NCBI RefSeq assembly: GCF_900103615.1
Contig: NZ_FNGW01000003.1
Location: 310,001-374,000 of the forward strand
Source of the DNA: Romboutsia lituseburensis DSM 797
GTDB taxonomy: Bacteria > Bacillota > Clostridia > Peptostreptococcales > Peptostreptococcaceae
DNA length: 64,000 bases
Direction of reading: 5' to 3'
Part shown: piece after piece, positions 8,124 to 17,045 of the stretch
Numbering within the stretch: the first letter of the stretch is position 1
How the letters are laid out: each line of letters opens with the position of its first letter
Made by a program: the position numbers and the translations under genes
Notes under the pieces: generated by a model
What the model saw: only the letters and a program-made list of their open reading frames with translations
What the model was told of the DNA's origin: nothing
Databases searched by the model: none

Positions 8124-8606
8124 TTGATAAAATATTATTTTTTATTACAGTTAGAATTAAATTTATCAAATCATATGATATTTAAAATAATAAAAAATTC
8201 ACAAGATAGATGTTGCGAAATTGGTTTTTTAGTTTTAGAAGATTATAGACGTCCAGGAACATTAGAGGATTTTGAATACTTAAAACCAGTGTATGAAGAT
8301 GGAACATTTGAATGGGAAGATGATGGTAATCTAATTGTTGTAAGTATATATACTTATGATGAGATTAATCAAGAAGAAAAAGAATCTTTATTAGAATTAG
8401 CTTCTACATTAATAGAGTTTAAACCAAATGTAAACCATAGAGTAGATTTCTTTGTTTCAGATGAACTTCTAGAGATTAAGGATAAGGATTGGTACAATCA
8501 AAGGTATTATAAGTCTGCGTTACAATATCTTTTAAATACTCTTGAAAAGAAGATAAACATAGATGATTTATCTGAGGATGATTTCAATTATTTATCTCAA
8601 GATTAG
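8124..8606 (+). CDS. Orphan acidic hypothetical protein, TTG start
   Basis: A 160-aa protein not recognised. The TTG at 8124 is supported by GGAGGT at 8109-8114. It is acidic (WEDDGN, NIDDLSEDDFNYLSQD) and cytoplasmic in appearance, with no membrane segment. It stands alone, with AT-rich spacers on each side. Like its neighbour at 7621 it has the size and charge of an immunity-like protein; there is no direct evidence. Confidence 0.5.
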   Translation: MIKYYFLLQLELNLSNHMIFKIIKNSQDRCCEIGFLVLEDYRRPGTLEDFEYLKPVYEDGTFEWEDDGNLIVVSIYTYDEINQEEKESLLELASTLIEFKPNVNHRVDFFVSDELLEIKDKDWYNQRYYKSALQYLLNTLEKKINIDDLSEDDFNYLSQD

Positions 8607-8745
8607 GTATAAAATTAATATAGATGTTAATTTATTTATACAATTATTAATAATTTACCTTCTGCATTTTTTCAATATATATAATAAAAATCATAGAACT
8701 GACTTAAATACATTATTTTAGATTAACATGGGGGGATTAAAAATC

Positions 8746-9258
8746 ATGAAAACACTAGAAGAAAAACTTTTTAAACATTACATAGGTTACTTAGATGAAA
8801 GAGATGAGTATCAAAAAAGTATAATATATAATACTCTTGCAAAAGTAAATATGTATTCATTTTATTTAATTTCGATTTTAATGATGGGAAGTCTTATCTT
8901 TGATTCTATTAATCATCAGTTTACATTTGGGACATTTGCATTATTTTTTATTCAGCAATTTAATGCATATTATATTTTTATAAAAATAAGAAAAAGCGGT
9001 GTTGATACAACAGAATTTTATGATAATGCTACATACATATTACAGTTAAAAAGATTAAAAAAACAATCAATGATGGCTGGGATACAATGGGGTCTTTGGA
9101 TGCTTATAATGATGGAGTATATATTCCCAGCACTTGAGGGCGAAAAAATTGAAGTAGGTTTAATTTCATTTGTTATATGGGCTTGTGGAGGAGCTTTTTT
9201 TGGAGGCACTATGTACCTTTTGGGGAAGCTAAAGTTAAAAAAGGTTGATAATAATTAA
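8746..9258 (+). CDS. Four-helix membrane protein, DUF3278-like
   Basis: A 170-aa integral membrane protein with about four hydrophobic segments (around residues 30-50, 57-75, 112-130, 142-160). The N-terminal stretch LDERDEYQKSIIYNTLAK and the layout resemble the DUF3278 family of small firmicute membrane proteins. The first in-frame ATG (8728) sits directly before the ribosome site GGGGGATT, so the ATG at 8746 is the start. Function unknown; the family name is tentative. Confidence 0.6.
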   Translation: MKTLEEKLFKHYIGYLDERDEYQKSIIYNTLAKVNMYSFYLISILMMGSLIFDSINHQFTFGTFALFFIQQFNAYYIFIKIRKSGVDTTEFYDNATYILQLKRLKKQSMMAGIQWGLWMLIMMEYIFPALEGEKIEVGLISFVIWACGGAFFGGTMYLLGKLKLKKVDNN

Positions 9259-9373
9259 TTATATTTTAAATACATAACTTAGTCTTTAAAGTAAAATCTA
9301 GGTATCCTTAAAATGCTTATTCAAACAATATGATATAATAATGTTGATACATTTATGAAAAGGGGAGAGATAA

Positions 9374-9685
9374 ATGCTAAATATATTAATAGGCCTTTGG
9401 TTTATATACAGAGCATATCAACTAAAGAAAACTAAAAATATAAAAAAATATGGAATGGACACTTCTAAAAAAATAAAAGACACGGATGGATATATAAATT
9501 TATTTTCTAAAGCATATTTTTTAACTGGTACAATTTCAGCTATATTAGGAGTAATCATGACACTAGATAAATATATTATTGAAGTACCAGTAGGGATAGC
9601 GGTACTGTTAGCAAGTCTATTCATTATATTTATTATTGCAGAGGTAATTATAGTAAAGAAAAAAAGACTCAAATTTATTCAATAA
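9374..9685 (+). CDS. Small membrane protein
   Basis: A 103-aa protein with an N-terminal hydrophobic start and two further membrane helices (about residues 48-66 and 70-94), ending in a basic tail KKKRLKF. AGGGGAGAG lies just before the ATG. It recalls DUF3784-type clostridial membrane proteins, but I am not certain. It stands alone; function unknown. Confidence 0.6.
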   Translation: MLNILIGLWFIYRAYQLKKTKNIKKYGMDTSKKIKDTDGYINLFSKAYFLTGTISAILGVIMTLDKYIIEVPVGIAVLLASLFIIFIIAEVIIVKKKRLKFIQ

Positions 9686-9762
9686 GATTAAGACATAGCA
9701 ACATATTTTTGTGTAAATATTTTTTTAAAAATAACACTTAGTTATAATAAGATTTAATTAAA

Positions 9763-9867
9763 ATGATTGAAATTAGTCGCAAAAAATGTTATGCTTACAA
9801 AAGTAAATTAAAAAAAAGAATGTCGTTATTATACATAGAAGAGCTTATTTTTATAAGCTCTTTTTAA
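9763..9867 (+). CDS. Upstream ORF of the ABC-F gene (putative leader peptide)
   Basis: A 34-codon frame, MIEISRKKCYAYKSKLKKRM then SLLYIEELIFISSF, ends with TAA at 9865-9867, exactly at the base of a terminator hairpin that it translates through. It is in frame with the ABC-F gene and directly abuts an in-frame ATG. A TATAAT at 9743-9748 could start the transcript just upstream. There is no clear ribosome site, which weakens the case. Leader peptides of this kind control several antibiotic-resistance ABC-F genes by ribosome stalling; here that is inference. Confidence 0.45.
   Translation: MIEISRKKCYAYKSKLKKRMSLLYIEELIFISSF
9838..9865 (+). promoter_or_regulatory. Putative attenuator hairpin ahead of the ABC-F gene
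   Basis: AAGAGCTTAT and ATAAGCTCTT form a 10-bp stem around a TTTT loop, with T5 directly after. It ends nine bases before the ribosome site of the ABC-F gene. A complete terminator between promoter and gene is the usual shape of an attenuator. Confidence 0.6.
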
Positions 9868-9888
9868 ATGATAAAGAGAGGTAATAAT

Positions 9889-11628
9889 ATGATAAAAATT
9901 GACAACTTGTCTTACTCATTTCCGAACAAAGATCTATACAATAAGATTTCATTTACATTAGAAGAAGGTCAACATTGTGCTTTTATAGGAGCCAGTGGTA
10001 GCGGAAAAAGTACACTGATAGATATAATTATGGATCCAGAAAGATATATGTTTGATGGTAAATTAGAAATGGATCAAAACTGTAGAATTGGATATGTAAG
10101 CCAGTTCTCACAACTAGAAAAAACAAAAGAAACTACTGTTTTTGAATATATAGCAGAAGAATTTATTAAACTGCAAGAAAAAATCGCATCTATTTGTACT
10201 GAAATGGAAACATCTTCAGATATAGAGACTTTATTAGAGCAGTATCAAGAAGCTTTAGATGCATTTGATGCAATTGATGGTGATGATTACGAAAGTAATA
10301 TTAATAAAAAACTAAATCTTGCAAACTTAAATAAGCATAAAGATAGAATGATATCTGAACTTAGTGGTGGGGAGTTTAAACTTATTCAAGTAATTAAGGA
10401 AATGCTTAATAAGCCAGACCTAATGATTATGGATGAACCAGATGTATTTTTAGATTTTGAGAATCTTAATTCTCTTAAAAATCTAATTAACTCTCACAAA
10501 AAAACAATGCTAATTATTACACATAATAGATATCTATTAAATCATTGTTTTAATAAAATTATACATCTTGAAAATACGGAACTTCAAGAATTTGATGGAA
10601 GATATATTGATTATAATTTCTCATTACTTCAAACTAAGATTGAGATGCAAGAATTAGCTATTGCTGATGATGAAGAAATTGAAAGAAATGAAGCTTTAAT
10701 AGAAAAGCTAAGAGAAAGAGCAACTTATAATGCTGAAGCATCTAACGGAAGAGCTTTAAAAGCTAGAGTTAAAATTCAAGAAAGATTAGAAGCACGTAGA
10801 ATTAAAGCTCCATTTGTAGATATTAAACAACCTGATATAAATTTAGTTACTGATAATGAAATAGAAGAGACTGTTGCTTTAAAAGTTAATGATTTTAGTG
10901 TAGCTTTTGATGAAGTACTTTTAGAAGATGTTAACTTTGAGATTAAATCTAATGATAAAGTAGCTATTATTGGTACAAACGGAGTTGGAAAAACTACTTT
11001 ACTTAGATCAATATTTAAAAATAATAGTGATTCTATTGAAATAAATGACAACATTGAAGTGGCTTATTTATCTCAGATGCAAGGTGAGATACTAAATGAG
11101 TCTAATACAATACTTGAAGAGTTTTACGATGCAGGATTTGAAACTTACAGAGAGATTAGAAGATATCTTTCAAATTATGGTTTTGGAGAAAAATTTATTG
11201 AACAAAAGATAGAATCTTTATCTGGTGGAGAAAAAAATATTCTTCAATTAGCTAAAGTATCAGCTAGTAAAGCAAATATGTTGCTTCTTGATGAACCTAC
11301 AAGTCATTTAGATACTTATTCACAAATAGCTCTTGAGAAAGCTGTAAAAAATTATAATGGTGCAGTTTTAATGATTTCTCATGATTATCATTTTATAATT
11401 AATTCTATGGATTATGTTTTAATGATAGAAGATAAGAAAATTAGAAAAGTTAATATGCGTAAATTTAGAAAGATGATTTATGATACTCATTTTGATAAAG
11501 ACTATTTACAAATAGAGCAAAAGAAAAAAGAAGTTGAAATGAAAATAGCACTTGCTTTAGTAGACACTGACTTTGAACTTGCAAGAACTTTATCTGAAGA
11601 GTTAGAAGGACTGATTAAGTTACTTTAA
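9889..11628 (+). CDS. ABC-F family ATPase (ribosome-associated type)
   Basis: A 579-aa protein with two ABC nucleotide-binding domains and no membrane helices, the hallmark of ABC-F proteins, which act at the ribosomal E site in translation or antibiotic protection. Domain 1: Walker A GASGSGKST (about residues 35-43), signature LSGGEF, Walker B MDEPDVFLD. Domain 2: GTNGVGKTT, signature LSGGEKN, Walker B LDEPTSHLD. Domain 1 lacks the usual DEPTNHLD. The linker (about residues 245-310) is charged and helical. Start: the ATG at 9889 has AAGAGAGGT eight bases upstream, unlike the in-frame ATG at 9868. The upstream ORF and attenuator suggest drug-inducible control. Whether it confers resistance cannot be read from the sequence. 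Confidence 0.88.
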   Translation: MIKIDNLSYSFPNKDLYNKISFTLEEGQHCAFIGASGSGKSTLIDIIMDPERYMFDGKLEMDQNCRIGYVSQFSQLEKTKETTVFEYIAEEFIKLQEKIASICTEMETSSDIETLLEQYQEALDAFDAIDGDDYESNINKKLNLANLNKHKDRMISELSGGEFKLIQVIKEMLNKPDLMIMDEPDVFLDFENLNSLKNLINSHKKTMLIITHNRYLLNHCFNKIIHLENTELQEFDGRYIDYNFSLLQTKIEMQELAIADDEEIERNEALIEKLRERATYNAEASNGRALKARVKIQERLEARRIKAPFVDIKQPDINLVTDNEIEETVALKVNDFSVAFDEVLLEDVNFEIKSNDKVAIIGTNGVGKTTLLRSIFKNNSDSIEINDNIEVAYLSQMQGEILNESNTILEEFYDAGFETYREIRRYLSNYGFGEKFIEQKIESLSGGEKNILQLAKVSASKANMLLLDEPTSHLDTYSQIALEKAVKNYNGAVLMISHDYHFIINSMDYVLMIEDKKIRKVNMRKFRKMIYDTHFDKDYLQIEQKKKEVEMKIALALVDTDFELARTLSEELEGLIKLL

Positions 11629-11655
11629 ATAGTATCTTTTTAAATAAGTAAGTTA

Positions 11656-11717
11656 TAAGCCTCTTAGAGTTTGCAGATTAAATTAAAAATCTGTTAATTT
11701 TAGGGGGCTATTTTTAT
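11656..11717 (+). terminator. Branched terminator after the ABC-F gene
   Basis: Outer arm AAGCCTCTTA pairs with TTAGGGGGCT (with wobbles) around an inner stem CAGATT/AATCTG, followed by ATTTTTA. Confidence 0.6.
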
Positions 11718-11727
11718 GACATCACAA

Positions 11728-11752
11728 AAAGTGGTTAAAAATTAACCACTTT
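11728..11752 (-). terminator. Hairpin at the 3' end of the small membrane gene
   Basis: Perfect 11-bp stem AAAGTGGTTAA (11728-11738) with TTAACCACTTT (11742-11752), overlapping the minus-strand stop codon at 11735. Confidence 0.6.
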
Positions 11753-11992
11753 AAACATAAATGCTACAAGAATAAAAGTAACGATAAAACCAACAACATT
11801 TACTTTGCTCTTAGATTTTATCTCTGATATCGCACTATTTATAAGTCTAATTAAAAAAATTATAATAAAAATATTTGCAACTAATTTAAATAAATTGAAA
11901 GATGCATTAGGTAAAAATAGTGAATCAAATATAAGTAAGCAAAAGGTAGATACAATTGTTATTGTAGATAGTTGTTTTTCTGTTAACTTCAA
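11735..11992 (-). CDS. Small membrane protein, TTG start
   Basis: An 85-aa protein with three predicted membrane helices (about residues 10-26, 30-52, 65-82) separated by a short basic loop ISEIKSKSK. The TTG start is supported by AGAGGTG six bases upstream. It ends inside a hairpin. Another small membrane gene follows upstream on the same strand, and a third, frameshifted one beyond it, so these may be relics of one family cluster. Not recognised. Confidence 0.6.
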   Translation of the reverse strand: MKLTEKQLSTITIVSTFCLLIFDSLFLPNASFNLFKLVANIFIIIFLIRLINSAISEIKSKSKVNVVGFIVTFILVAFMFKVVNF

Positions 11993-12093
11993 ACAATCAC
12001 CTCTTTAAATTTTATAAAACAATTATATAATATTTACCATAAAATAACAAATTATAGAAACTACTACTTCAAGAGTGTTTAGAATTTAAAATA

Positions 12094-12372
12094 TTATAAT
12101 ATAACTTTAAAGACAACAAACAAATATATAGCCCATAATGAAACACTACCAAGCAACAAGGCTATCATATAGGTTTTAAAATCCATATTTTTATATGGTT
12201 TTAAAACTAAGAATAACGAGTATTGTCCATATAAAGCAAAAATAACACACAAAAGAGTATATGTGACGATATAAAAGGTGTTATTTCGGTTAAATAGTAA
12301 GTAATCTATAATAGTCACTAGAGGACATAAAATAATTAATATCGAAAATGGTTTAAATTTATTTATACTCAA
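12094..12372 (-). CDS. Small three-helix membrane protein
   Basis: A 92-aa protein with helices at about residues 10-27, 34-55 and 68-90 (counting from the TTG). AAAGGA lies ten bases before the TTG at 12372; an in-frame GTG at 12381 is too close to that site. The region is minus strand, separate from its neighbours. Function unknown; the start is uncertain. Confidence 0.55.
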   Translation of the reverse strand: MSINKFKPFSILIILCPLVTIIDYLLFNRNNTFYIVTYTLLCVIFALYGQYSLFLVLKPYKNMDFKTYMIALLLGSVSLWAIYLFVVFKVIL

Positions 12373-12434
12373 GTGTGTCACATCCTTTCATGATAAGTAA
12401 AATTTAAATTTAGTATAAATGAATAGAAAATATA

Positions 12435-12639
12435 TCAATAAGTTTTAAAAACTAATACGATAAGTAAATACACAAGTAGTATGGCAGTAAAAACTAAAGT
12501 AAAGTTTACATAACCTTCATTTTTATACGTAGTAATAGATTGTTTAATTATAGGATAAAATTACCAATATTTCAATAGAGGTCAAGGTAGCTAATATTAG
12601 TAAGAAAAAAGTTAAATTATAGGATGTGTAAAAAACTTA
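12435..12639 (-). pseudogene. Frameshifted remnant of a small membrane protein
   Basis: On the minus strand, one frame reads LTFFLLILATLTSIEILVIL and stops. A shift of one frame continues PIIKQSITTYKNEGYVNF, then TLVFTAILLVYLLIVLVF and a stop at 12435. Joined, they give a two-helix protein of about 65 residues, like the intact small membrane genes at 11735 and 12094. No start codon or ribosome site remains. This explains most of the gene-free stretch 12382-12708; the rest shows nothing. Confidence 0.45.
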
Positions 12640-12708
12640 GCAGGTATTTGGGGATAAGTGAGTAAATAATATTAATAAGATAGATATAAACATTTAGGGG
12701 GAGGGTTC

Positions 12709-13101
12709 ATGAAATTTAACTCATTAATACCAGAACTATCTGTAAATAATATTGAAGATACAAAGTATTTTTACATATCCATTTTAGGTTTTAAACTAGA
12801 ATATCAAAGACTGAATGAGAAATTTATGTTTTTATCTTATGGAGATAGTCAATTTATGTTTGAAGAAATTCATTCATATGGATGGAATACAGATGTTTTA
12901 GAATATCCATTAGGTAGAGGGATAAATTTTTCAATAGCTTGCAATGACATTGAACGCCTATATGATATTGTTAAAAATAGTAAGATAAATATTTACAGAG
13001 AGCTAAAAGAAACTATATATTTATGTGATGGAAATGAAGAAGTTCAAAAGGAATTTCTTATACAAGATCCAGATGGTTACTTACTAAGGTTTACAAATTA
13101 A
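12709..13101 (+). CDS. VOC (glyoxalase/bleomycin-resistance-like) protein
   Basis: A 130-aa vicinal-oxygen-chelate fold protein. Typical features: PELSVNNIEDTKYFYISILG at the start, FEEIH near residue 63, and the end QDPDGYLLRF, where D/E supports metal or ligand binding. AGGGGGAGGG precedes the ATG. Such small VOC proteins act as drug-binding proteins, dioxygenases or isomerases; the specific role cannot be told. It stands alone. Confidence 0.82.
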   Translation: MKFNSLIPELSVNNIEDTKYFYISILGFKLEYQRLNEKFMFLSYGDSQFMFEEIHSYGWNTDVLEYPLGRGINFSIACNDIERLYDIVKNSKINIYRELKETIYLCDGNEEVQKEFLIQDPDGYLLRFTN

Positions 13102-13209
13102 TAAATATAGTCTAGTTTAAAAGAATAATTACGAAAATCCTACAATAGAGGAATAACAGTGGATTTAGTAGAATAGTTACTGTAACTAAAATTGTATGAG
13201 GGGGAAGTA

Positions 13210-14382
13210 ATGAATAAAATGAAAAAGAATAAAGCTATTTCATTAGTACTTTGCATAATATTAGTGTTTGTTACAGGTTGTACTTCTACGAGAGTTGAGA
13301 ATAAACATGATACTAATGGAAAAGAAAATAAACAAATAGTAAAAGAGTTTAACAACATTAATATGATAGTAGATCCTAGAATTGAGTTGCTATCTGTAAT
13401 TATTTATTTATGTCCAGATTATAACGAAAGTACTAAGAGCATTACACCAGAAAATTTATCATATAAGAAAGATGTAGAAGAACGCTTTAACAAATTTAAA
13501 AACCATAAAGCAGTAAATATATTTAGATCAATGTTTAATAATAATGGATTTAGTTATGATGCACCACCTACAGCTATGTTATTTTTAAGCAATACACCAA
13601 ATTTAACCTTAAGAGAAGATATAGATAAACAAGATTATGTTTATACTCAGTGTATGGAAAGAGCTGGAGGAGAAAAGAAGTTTCTAAAATTCGTTGAAGC
13701 ACTAAATGATTTTTGTGCTGAAACAAATTTTTATGAATTTTATAATGAACATTTAGATTATTATAATAAGATAATAGACAATACAGTAAATAATTTAGAA
13801 GATATAGATTATGTTTCTCAAGTAGAAAAATACTATGGTAAAGAACAAAGAGGATATAATATCGTACTAAATGGCATGCTTTATGCAAATAATTATGGTC
13901 CTAAAATAAAAAATAAAGATGGAAGCTATGATTTATACTCTATATTAGGATCAAGTGGAATAAAAAATGACGTACCAGTATTTTCTGATGATGTATATTT
14001 TAAATATATTGTTAGACACGAATTTGGTCATTCTTTTGTAAACTACTTAGCTACACAAAATATTAAAGAAGTTAATAAATATTCTAAACTTTATGAACCA
14101 ATAAAAGCTGATATGGAAAAGCAAGCATATTCTACGTGGGAGACTTGCTTAAATGAGCATATTGTAAGAGCTGCTGTTATAAGGATTACTGATATTTATG
14201 GAACTAAAGAAGAAGTTGACAAGTATCTAAAAATGGAAAAAGAATGTAGTTTTATTTATGTAGAGGATATAATAGATTTACTAAAAAAAGAGTATGAGCC
14301 AAATAGAGATAAGTATAAAACATTTGAAGATTTCTATCCTCAAATTTTAAAACTGTTAGATAAATTGATGCAGAAAAACTAG
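13210..14382 (+). CDS. Lipoprotein zinc metallopeptidase-like protein (DUF4932-like)
   Basis: A 390-aa lipoprotein: basic start and hydrophobic core, then the lipobox VTGC with Cys24. The mature part contains HEFGHSFVN (near nucleotide 14018), a zincin HExxH motif, and a downstream acidic helix WETCLNEHIVRAA that may give the third ligand. The layout resembles DUF4932 proteins. The ATG at 13210 follows GAGGGGGAA; the in-frame TTG at 13192 precedes that site and is rejected. The protein is anchored outside the membrane. Peptidase activity is inferred from the motif; substrate unknown. Confidence 0.78.
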   Translation: MNKMKKNKAISLVLCIILVFVTGCTSTRVENKHDTNGKENKQIVKEFNNINMIVDPRIELLSVIIYLCPDYNESTKSITPENLSYKKDVEERFNKFKNHKAVNIFRSMFNNNGFSYDAPPTAMLFLSNTPNLTLREDIDKQDYVYTQCMERAGGEKKFLKFVEALNDFCAETNFYEFYNEHLDYYNKIIDNTVNNLEDIDYVSQVEKYYGKEQRGYNIVLNGMLYANNYGPKIKNKDGSYDLYSILGSSGIKNDVPVFSDDVYFKYIVRHEFGHSFVNYLATQNIKEVNKYSKLYEPIKADMEKQAYSTWETCLNEHIVRAAVIRITDIYGTKEEVDKYLKMEKECSFIYVEDIIDLLKKEYEPNRDKYKTFEDFYPQILKLLDKLMQKN

Positions 14383-14443
14383 TAAAGACTAGAACTTAGC
14401 ATAGTTAAGTATAGACTATTAAAAACTTATATTTTAAATTACC

Positions 14444-14481
14444 TAGAGAGTATATATAAACTTAATACTCTCTATTTTTAT
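14444..14481 (+). terminator. Intrinsic terminator of the lipoprotein gene
   Basis: TAGAGAGTAT (14444-14453) pairs with ATACTCTCTA (14465-14474), followed by TTTTTA. Confidence 0.8.
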
Positions 14482-14590
14482 TGCTCTATAAAATGTTTAC
14501 TTTAATCAACAGATTATGATATATAATTAAAATTGGTATAATATAGATAAACAAAAACTTAAATATAGATTAAACTTAGGAGCAGAGATT

Positions 14591-15397
14591 ATGGAATGGT
14601 TAATGACAGTAGGTCAAATTAGTAAGTTATTTAATATTACATCTGAAACACTTAGACACTATGATAGGATAGGTCTATTAAACCCTATAATTAATGAAGA
14701 TAATGGGTATAGATATTACTCATTAAAAGAAATAGAAATGCTAGATTTAATATTAGATGCAAAGTACTTAGAAATACCTTTATCTAACATTAAAGAAGCA
14801 CTAAAAAATGAAAGTATTGATAATTACATAGATTTAATAGATTTACAAGAAAAAACTATAGATGAAAAGATTGAACATTTACTAAAAATAAAAGAACAAG
14901 CAAAACAAAAGAAAGCAATTTTAAATGAAATGCTTAATTTTGAAAATAACTACGATTTTGAGAAACTAGAAATCAAGAATGAAGATAATACAATAGTATT
15001 TATTCCTATAGAATATCTAATAAATAGTAAAATTAAACAAAAAGATAGTTCTTTAAGGTCTTTGTACTTAGAGCCATGGATGATAATGTATGAAGCTAAA
15101 GATAAAAATACTCTAATAGATGATAAAAAATATATGGCTATATATGAATACAATACAAGTAATTTAATAATTGAAGAAGATAAAAAGATATATAAGAAAA
15201 AATATAAAGGAAATTTTATTAAAACAAAGTTTGTAGGAACGATGGATGAAGTAGAAGAATATATAAAATTGATTTTAAGTAACTTTTACGATAATAAAGA
15301 AAATCTAAATTTAGATATTAGTATTAATTGGATATGGGTAGTATACAATGAAAAAGGAACAATTAATTTTGTAGAAATAACTATACCTTTAGATTAA
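14591..15397 (+). CDS. MerR-family regulator with ligand-binding C-terminal domain
   Basis: A 268-aa activator of the drug-sensing MerR type (BmrR-like layout). The winged HTH is at residues about 5-75: VGQISKLFNITSETLRHYDR, then GYRYYSLKEIEMLDLI. A coiled dimer helix follows to about 120, then a GyrI-like effector domain to the end (YMAIYEYNTSNL, WIWVVYNEKGTINFVEITIP). TAGGAG lies eight bases before the ATG. It is directly upstream of a MATE exporter whose promoter has the 19-bp spacer that MerR proteins need, so it probably activates that gene. Confidence 0.88.
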   Translation: MEWLMTVGQISKLFNITSETLRHYDRIGLLNPIINEDNGYRYYSLKEIEMLDLILDAKYLEIPLSNIKEALKNESIDNYIDLIDLQEKTIDEKIEHLLKIKEQAKQKKAILNEMLNFENNYDFEKLEIKNEDNTIVFIPIEYLINSKIKQKDSSLRSLYLEPWMIMYEAKDKNTLIDDKKYMAIYEYNTSNLIIEEDKKIYKKKYKGNFIKTKFVGTMDEVEEYIKLILSNFYDNKENLNLDISINWIWVVYNEKGTINFVEITIPLD

Positions 15398-15403
15398 TTG
15401 CTA

Positions 15404-15434
15404 TTGACATTTGTGTTACAAAAAGGTTTATACT
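15404..15434 (+). promoter_or_regulatory. MerR-type promoter of the MATE gene
   Basis: TTGACA (15404-15409) and TATACT (15429-15434) are separated by 19 bp instead of 17. The spacer contains the dyad TTTGT-GTT-ACAAA (15410-15422). MerR proteins activate such promoters by untwisting the spacer. It lies between the MerR gene and the MATE gene. Confidence 0.75.
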
Positions 15435-15452
15435 TGTTTCGAGGTGATAAGT

Positions 15453-16805
15453 ATGGATCAAACAATTTTAGGAACAGAAAGACTATCTAAGCTATTTATT
15501 AAATTTACGATACCAAGTATCATAGGAATGATATTTATAGGAATACAAGGAATAATAGATGGGTTATTTGTTGGAAATATAATAGGAGAAAATGCTCTAG
15601 CTAGTGTCAATTTAGTTCAGCCTTATATGCAACTTATAATGGCTTATGCTTTAGTTATAAGTGTTGGTGCTCAAAGTATAATAGGTATAAGCCTAGGCAA
15701 AGGAGAAACTGAAAAAGCACAAAATGTATTTAGAACAGCATTAATTTTATTAGTTCTAGCATCAGTTGCTGTAACTATATTAGGATTATTTTTTAGTGAT
15801 AATATAGCATTAATGTTAGGTGCTAATGATGCATTAGTAGAAGGTGCTTCTACTTATATAAAGACTATATCGTTATTTGTAATATTTGTATCTGCAATGT
15901 TCTTATTTGAAATGGTAGTAAGATCAATTGGGAAACCAACAATATCATTAATAAGTATGATAGTAGCGGTATTAATAAATGTAGTGTTAGATTATTTATT
16001 AATTAAAAAATTCAATATGGGAATAAGTGGAGCTGCATTAGCAACTGGAATCTCATATTCTACTGCATTTTTTATAAATATAATACCTTTTTTAAGCAAA
16101 AAATCTTCTATTAACATATATAAAGGAAAATTTGCTAAAGTTGAAATATTCCCAATGATGTACAATGGTTCATCAGAAGGAGTTTCTTCAATATCAAATG
16201 CATTGTCTATGTTTTTATTTAACACTGCACTTATGAAAATAGCTGGTGAAAGTGGTATAGCCGCATTCTCTATAATCAATTATATAGCTCAAGTTGGATA
16301 TATGATACTATTTGGTATAGCTGATGGTATTAGACCTATAGTAAGCTATAACTTTGGTGCTGAGAATAATGAAAGAGTACAAAAGCTATTAAAAGCATCA
16401 GTAATCGTTAATATAGTAATCGGAGTTATAATATTTATAATAATGTCTGTATTCTCTAAGCCATTGATAAATATTTTCTTGAAAGATGGAAAAAATGTAT
16501 TAGAAATGGCAAGTACTGGAGCGAGAATTTATGGATTAGCATTCTTATTTAATGGTTTAAATATATTAATATCTTCTTATTTTACAGCTATTGATGATGC
16601 AAAATCTTCAATAATAGTAGCTGCAAGTAGAGGGCTAATTTTTATATTTGTTGGTATACTTGTACTACCTTATTTATTTGGAATAAATGGAATATGGGGA
16701 ACTATAGTTTTCGCAGAGGTAGTGACTATATTTATATGTTATAGATTATTAAAGAAAAATAAGTTAAGTAGTGTAAATTCAGAATGTAAACCTGTAGTTA
16801 GATAA
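15453..16805 (+). CDS. MATE-family multidrug efflux transporter
   Basis: A 450-aa inner-membrane exporter with twelve hydrophobic segments in two halves; members pump cationic drugs out in exchange for Na+ or H+. The start reads MDQTILGTERLSKLFIKFTI and contains GIIDGLFVGNIIGENALASV, typical of the MepA-like branch. The ATG at 15453 follows GAGGTGATAAGT. A MerR-type promoter immediately upstream and the MerR gene at 14591 indicate drug-induced expression. Ends with a strong terminator. Confidence 0.9.
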   Translation: MDQTILGTERLSKLFIKFTIPSIIGMIFIGIQGIIDGLFVGNIIGENALASVNLVQPYMQLIMAYALVISVGAQSIIGISLGKGETEKAQNVFRTALILLVLASVAVTILGLFFSDNIALMLGANDALVEGASTYIKTISLFVIFVSAMFLFEMVVRSIGKPTISLISMIVAVLINVVLDYLLIKKFNMGISGAALATGISYSTAFFINIIPFLSKKSSINIYKGKFAKVEIFPMMYNGSSEGVSSISNALSMFLFNTALMKIAGESGIAAFSIINYIAQVGYMILFGIADGIRPIVSYNFGAENNERVQKLLKASVIVNIVIGVIIFIIMSVFSKPLINIFLKDGKNVLEMASTGARIYGLAFLFNGLNILISSYFTAIDDAKSSIIVAASRGLIFIFVGILVLPYLFGINGIWGTIVFAEVVTIFICYRLLKKNKLSSVNSECKPVVR

Positions 16806-16807
16806 GT

Positions 16808-16853
16808 AAAGACCCATCATATAATTAAAATGATTATATGATGGGTCTTTTAT
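16808..16853 (+). terminator. Strong terminator after the MATE gene
   Basis: An 18-bp perfect stem (AAAGACCCATCATATAAT at 16808 with its complement at 16833-16850) followed by TTTTATT. Confidence 0.9.
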
Positions 16854-17045
16854 TAAATCTTAAGAATTTTATTAAATTAAATTTTTAATTTATAAATAAT
16901 TTATTTCAACTTTAATCAGGTATATATTAATCAAAGCTAAATTTTTAGTATCAAGTTTATTATTAGTAATTATTATGATATATTAAAGGGTAGAAGATTT
17001 AAATTAATATAAAATAAAAAGGGAAATTACATCAAGGAGAAAAAT

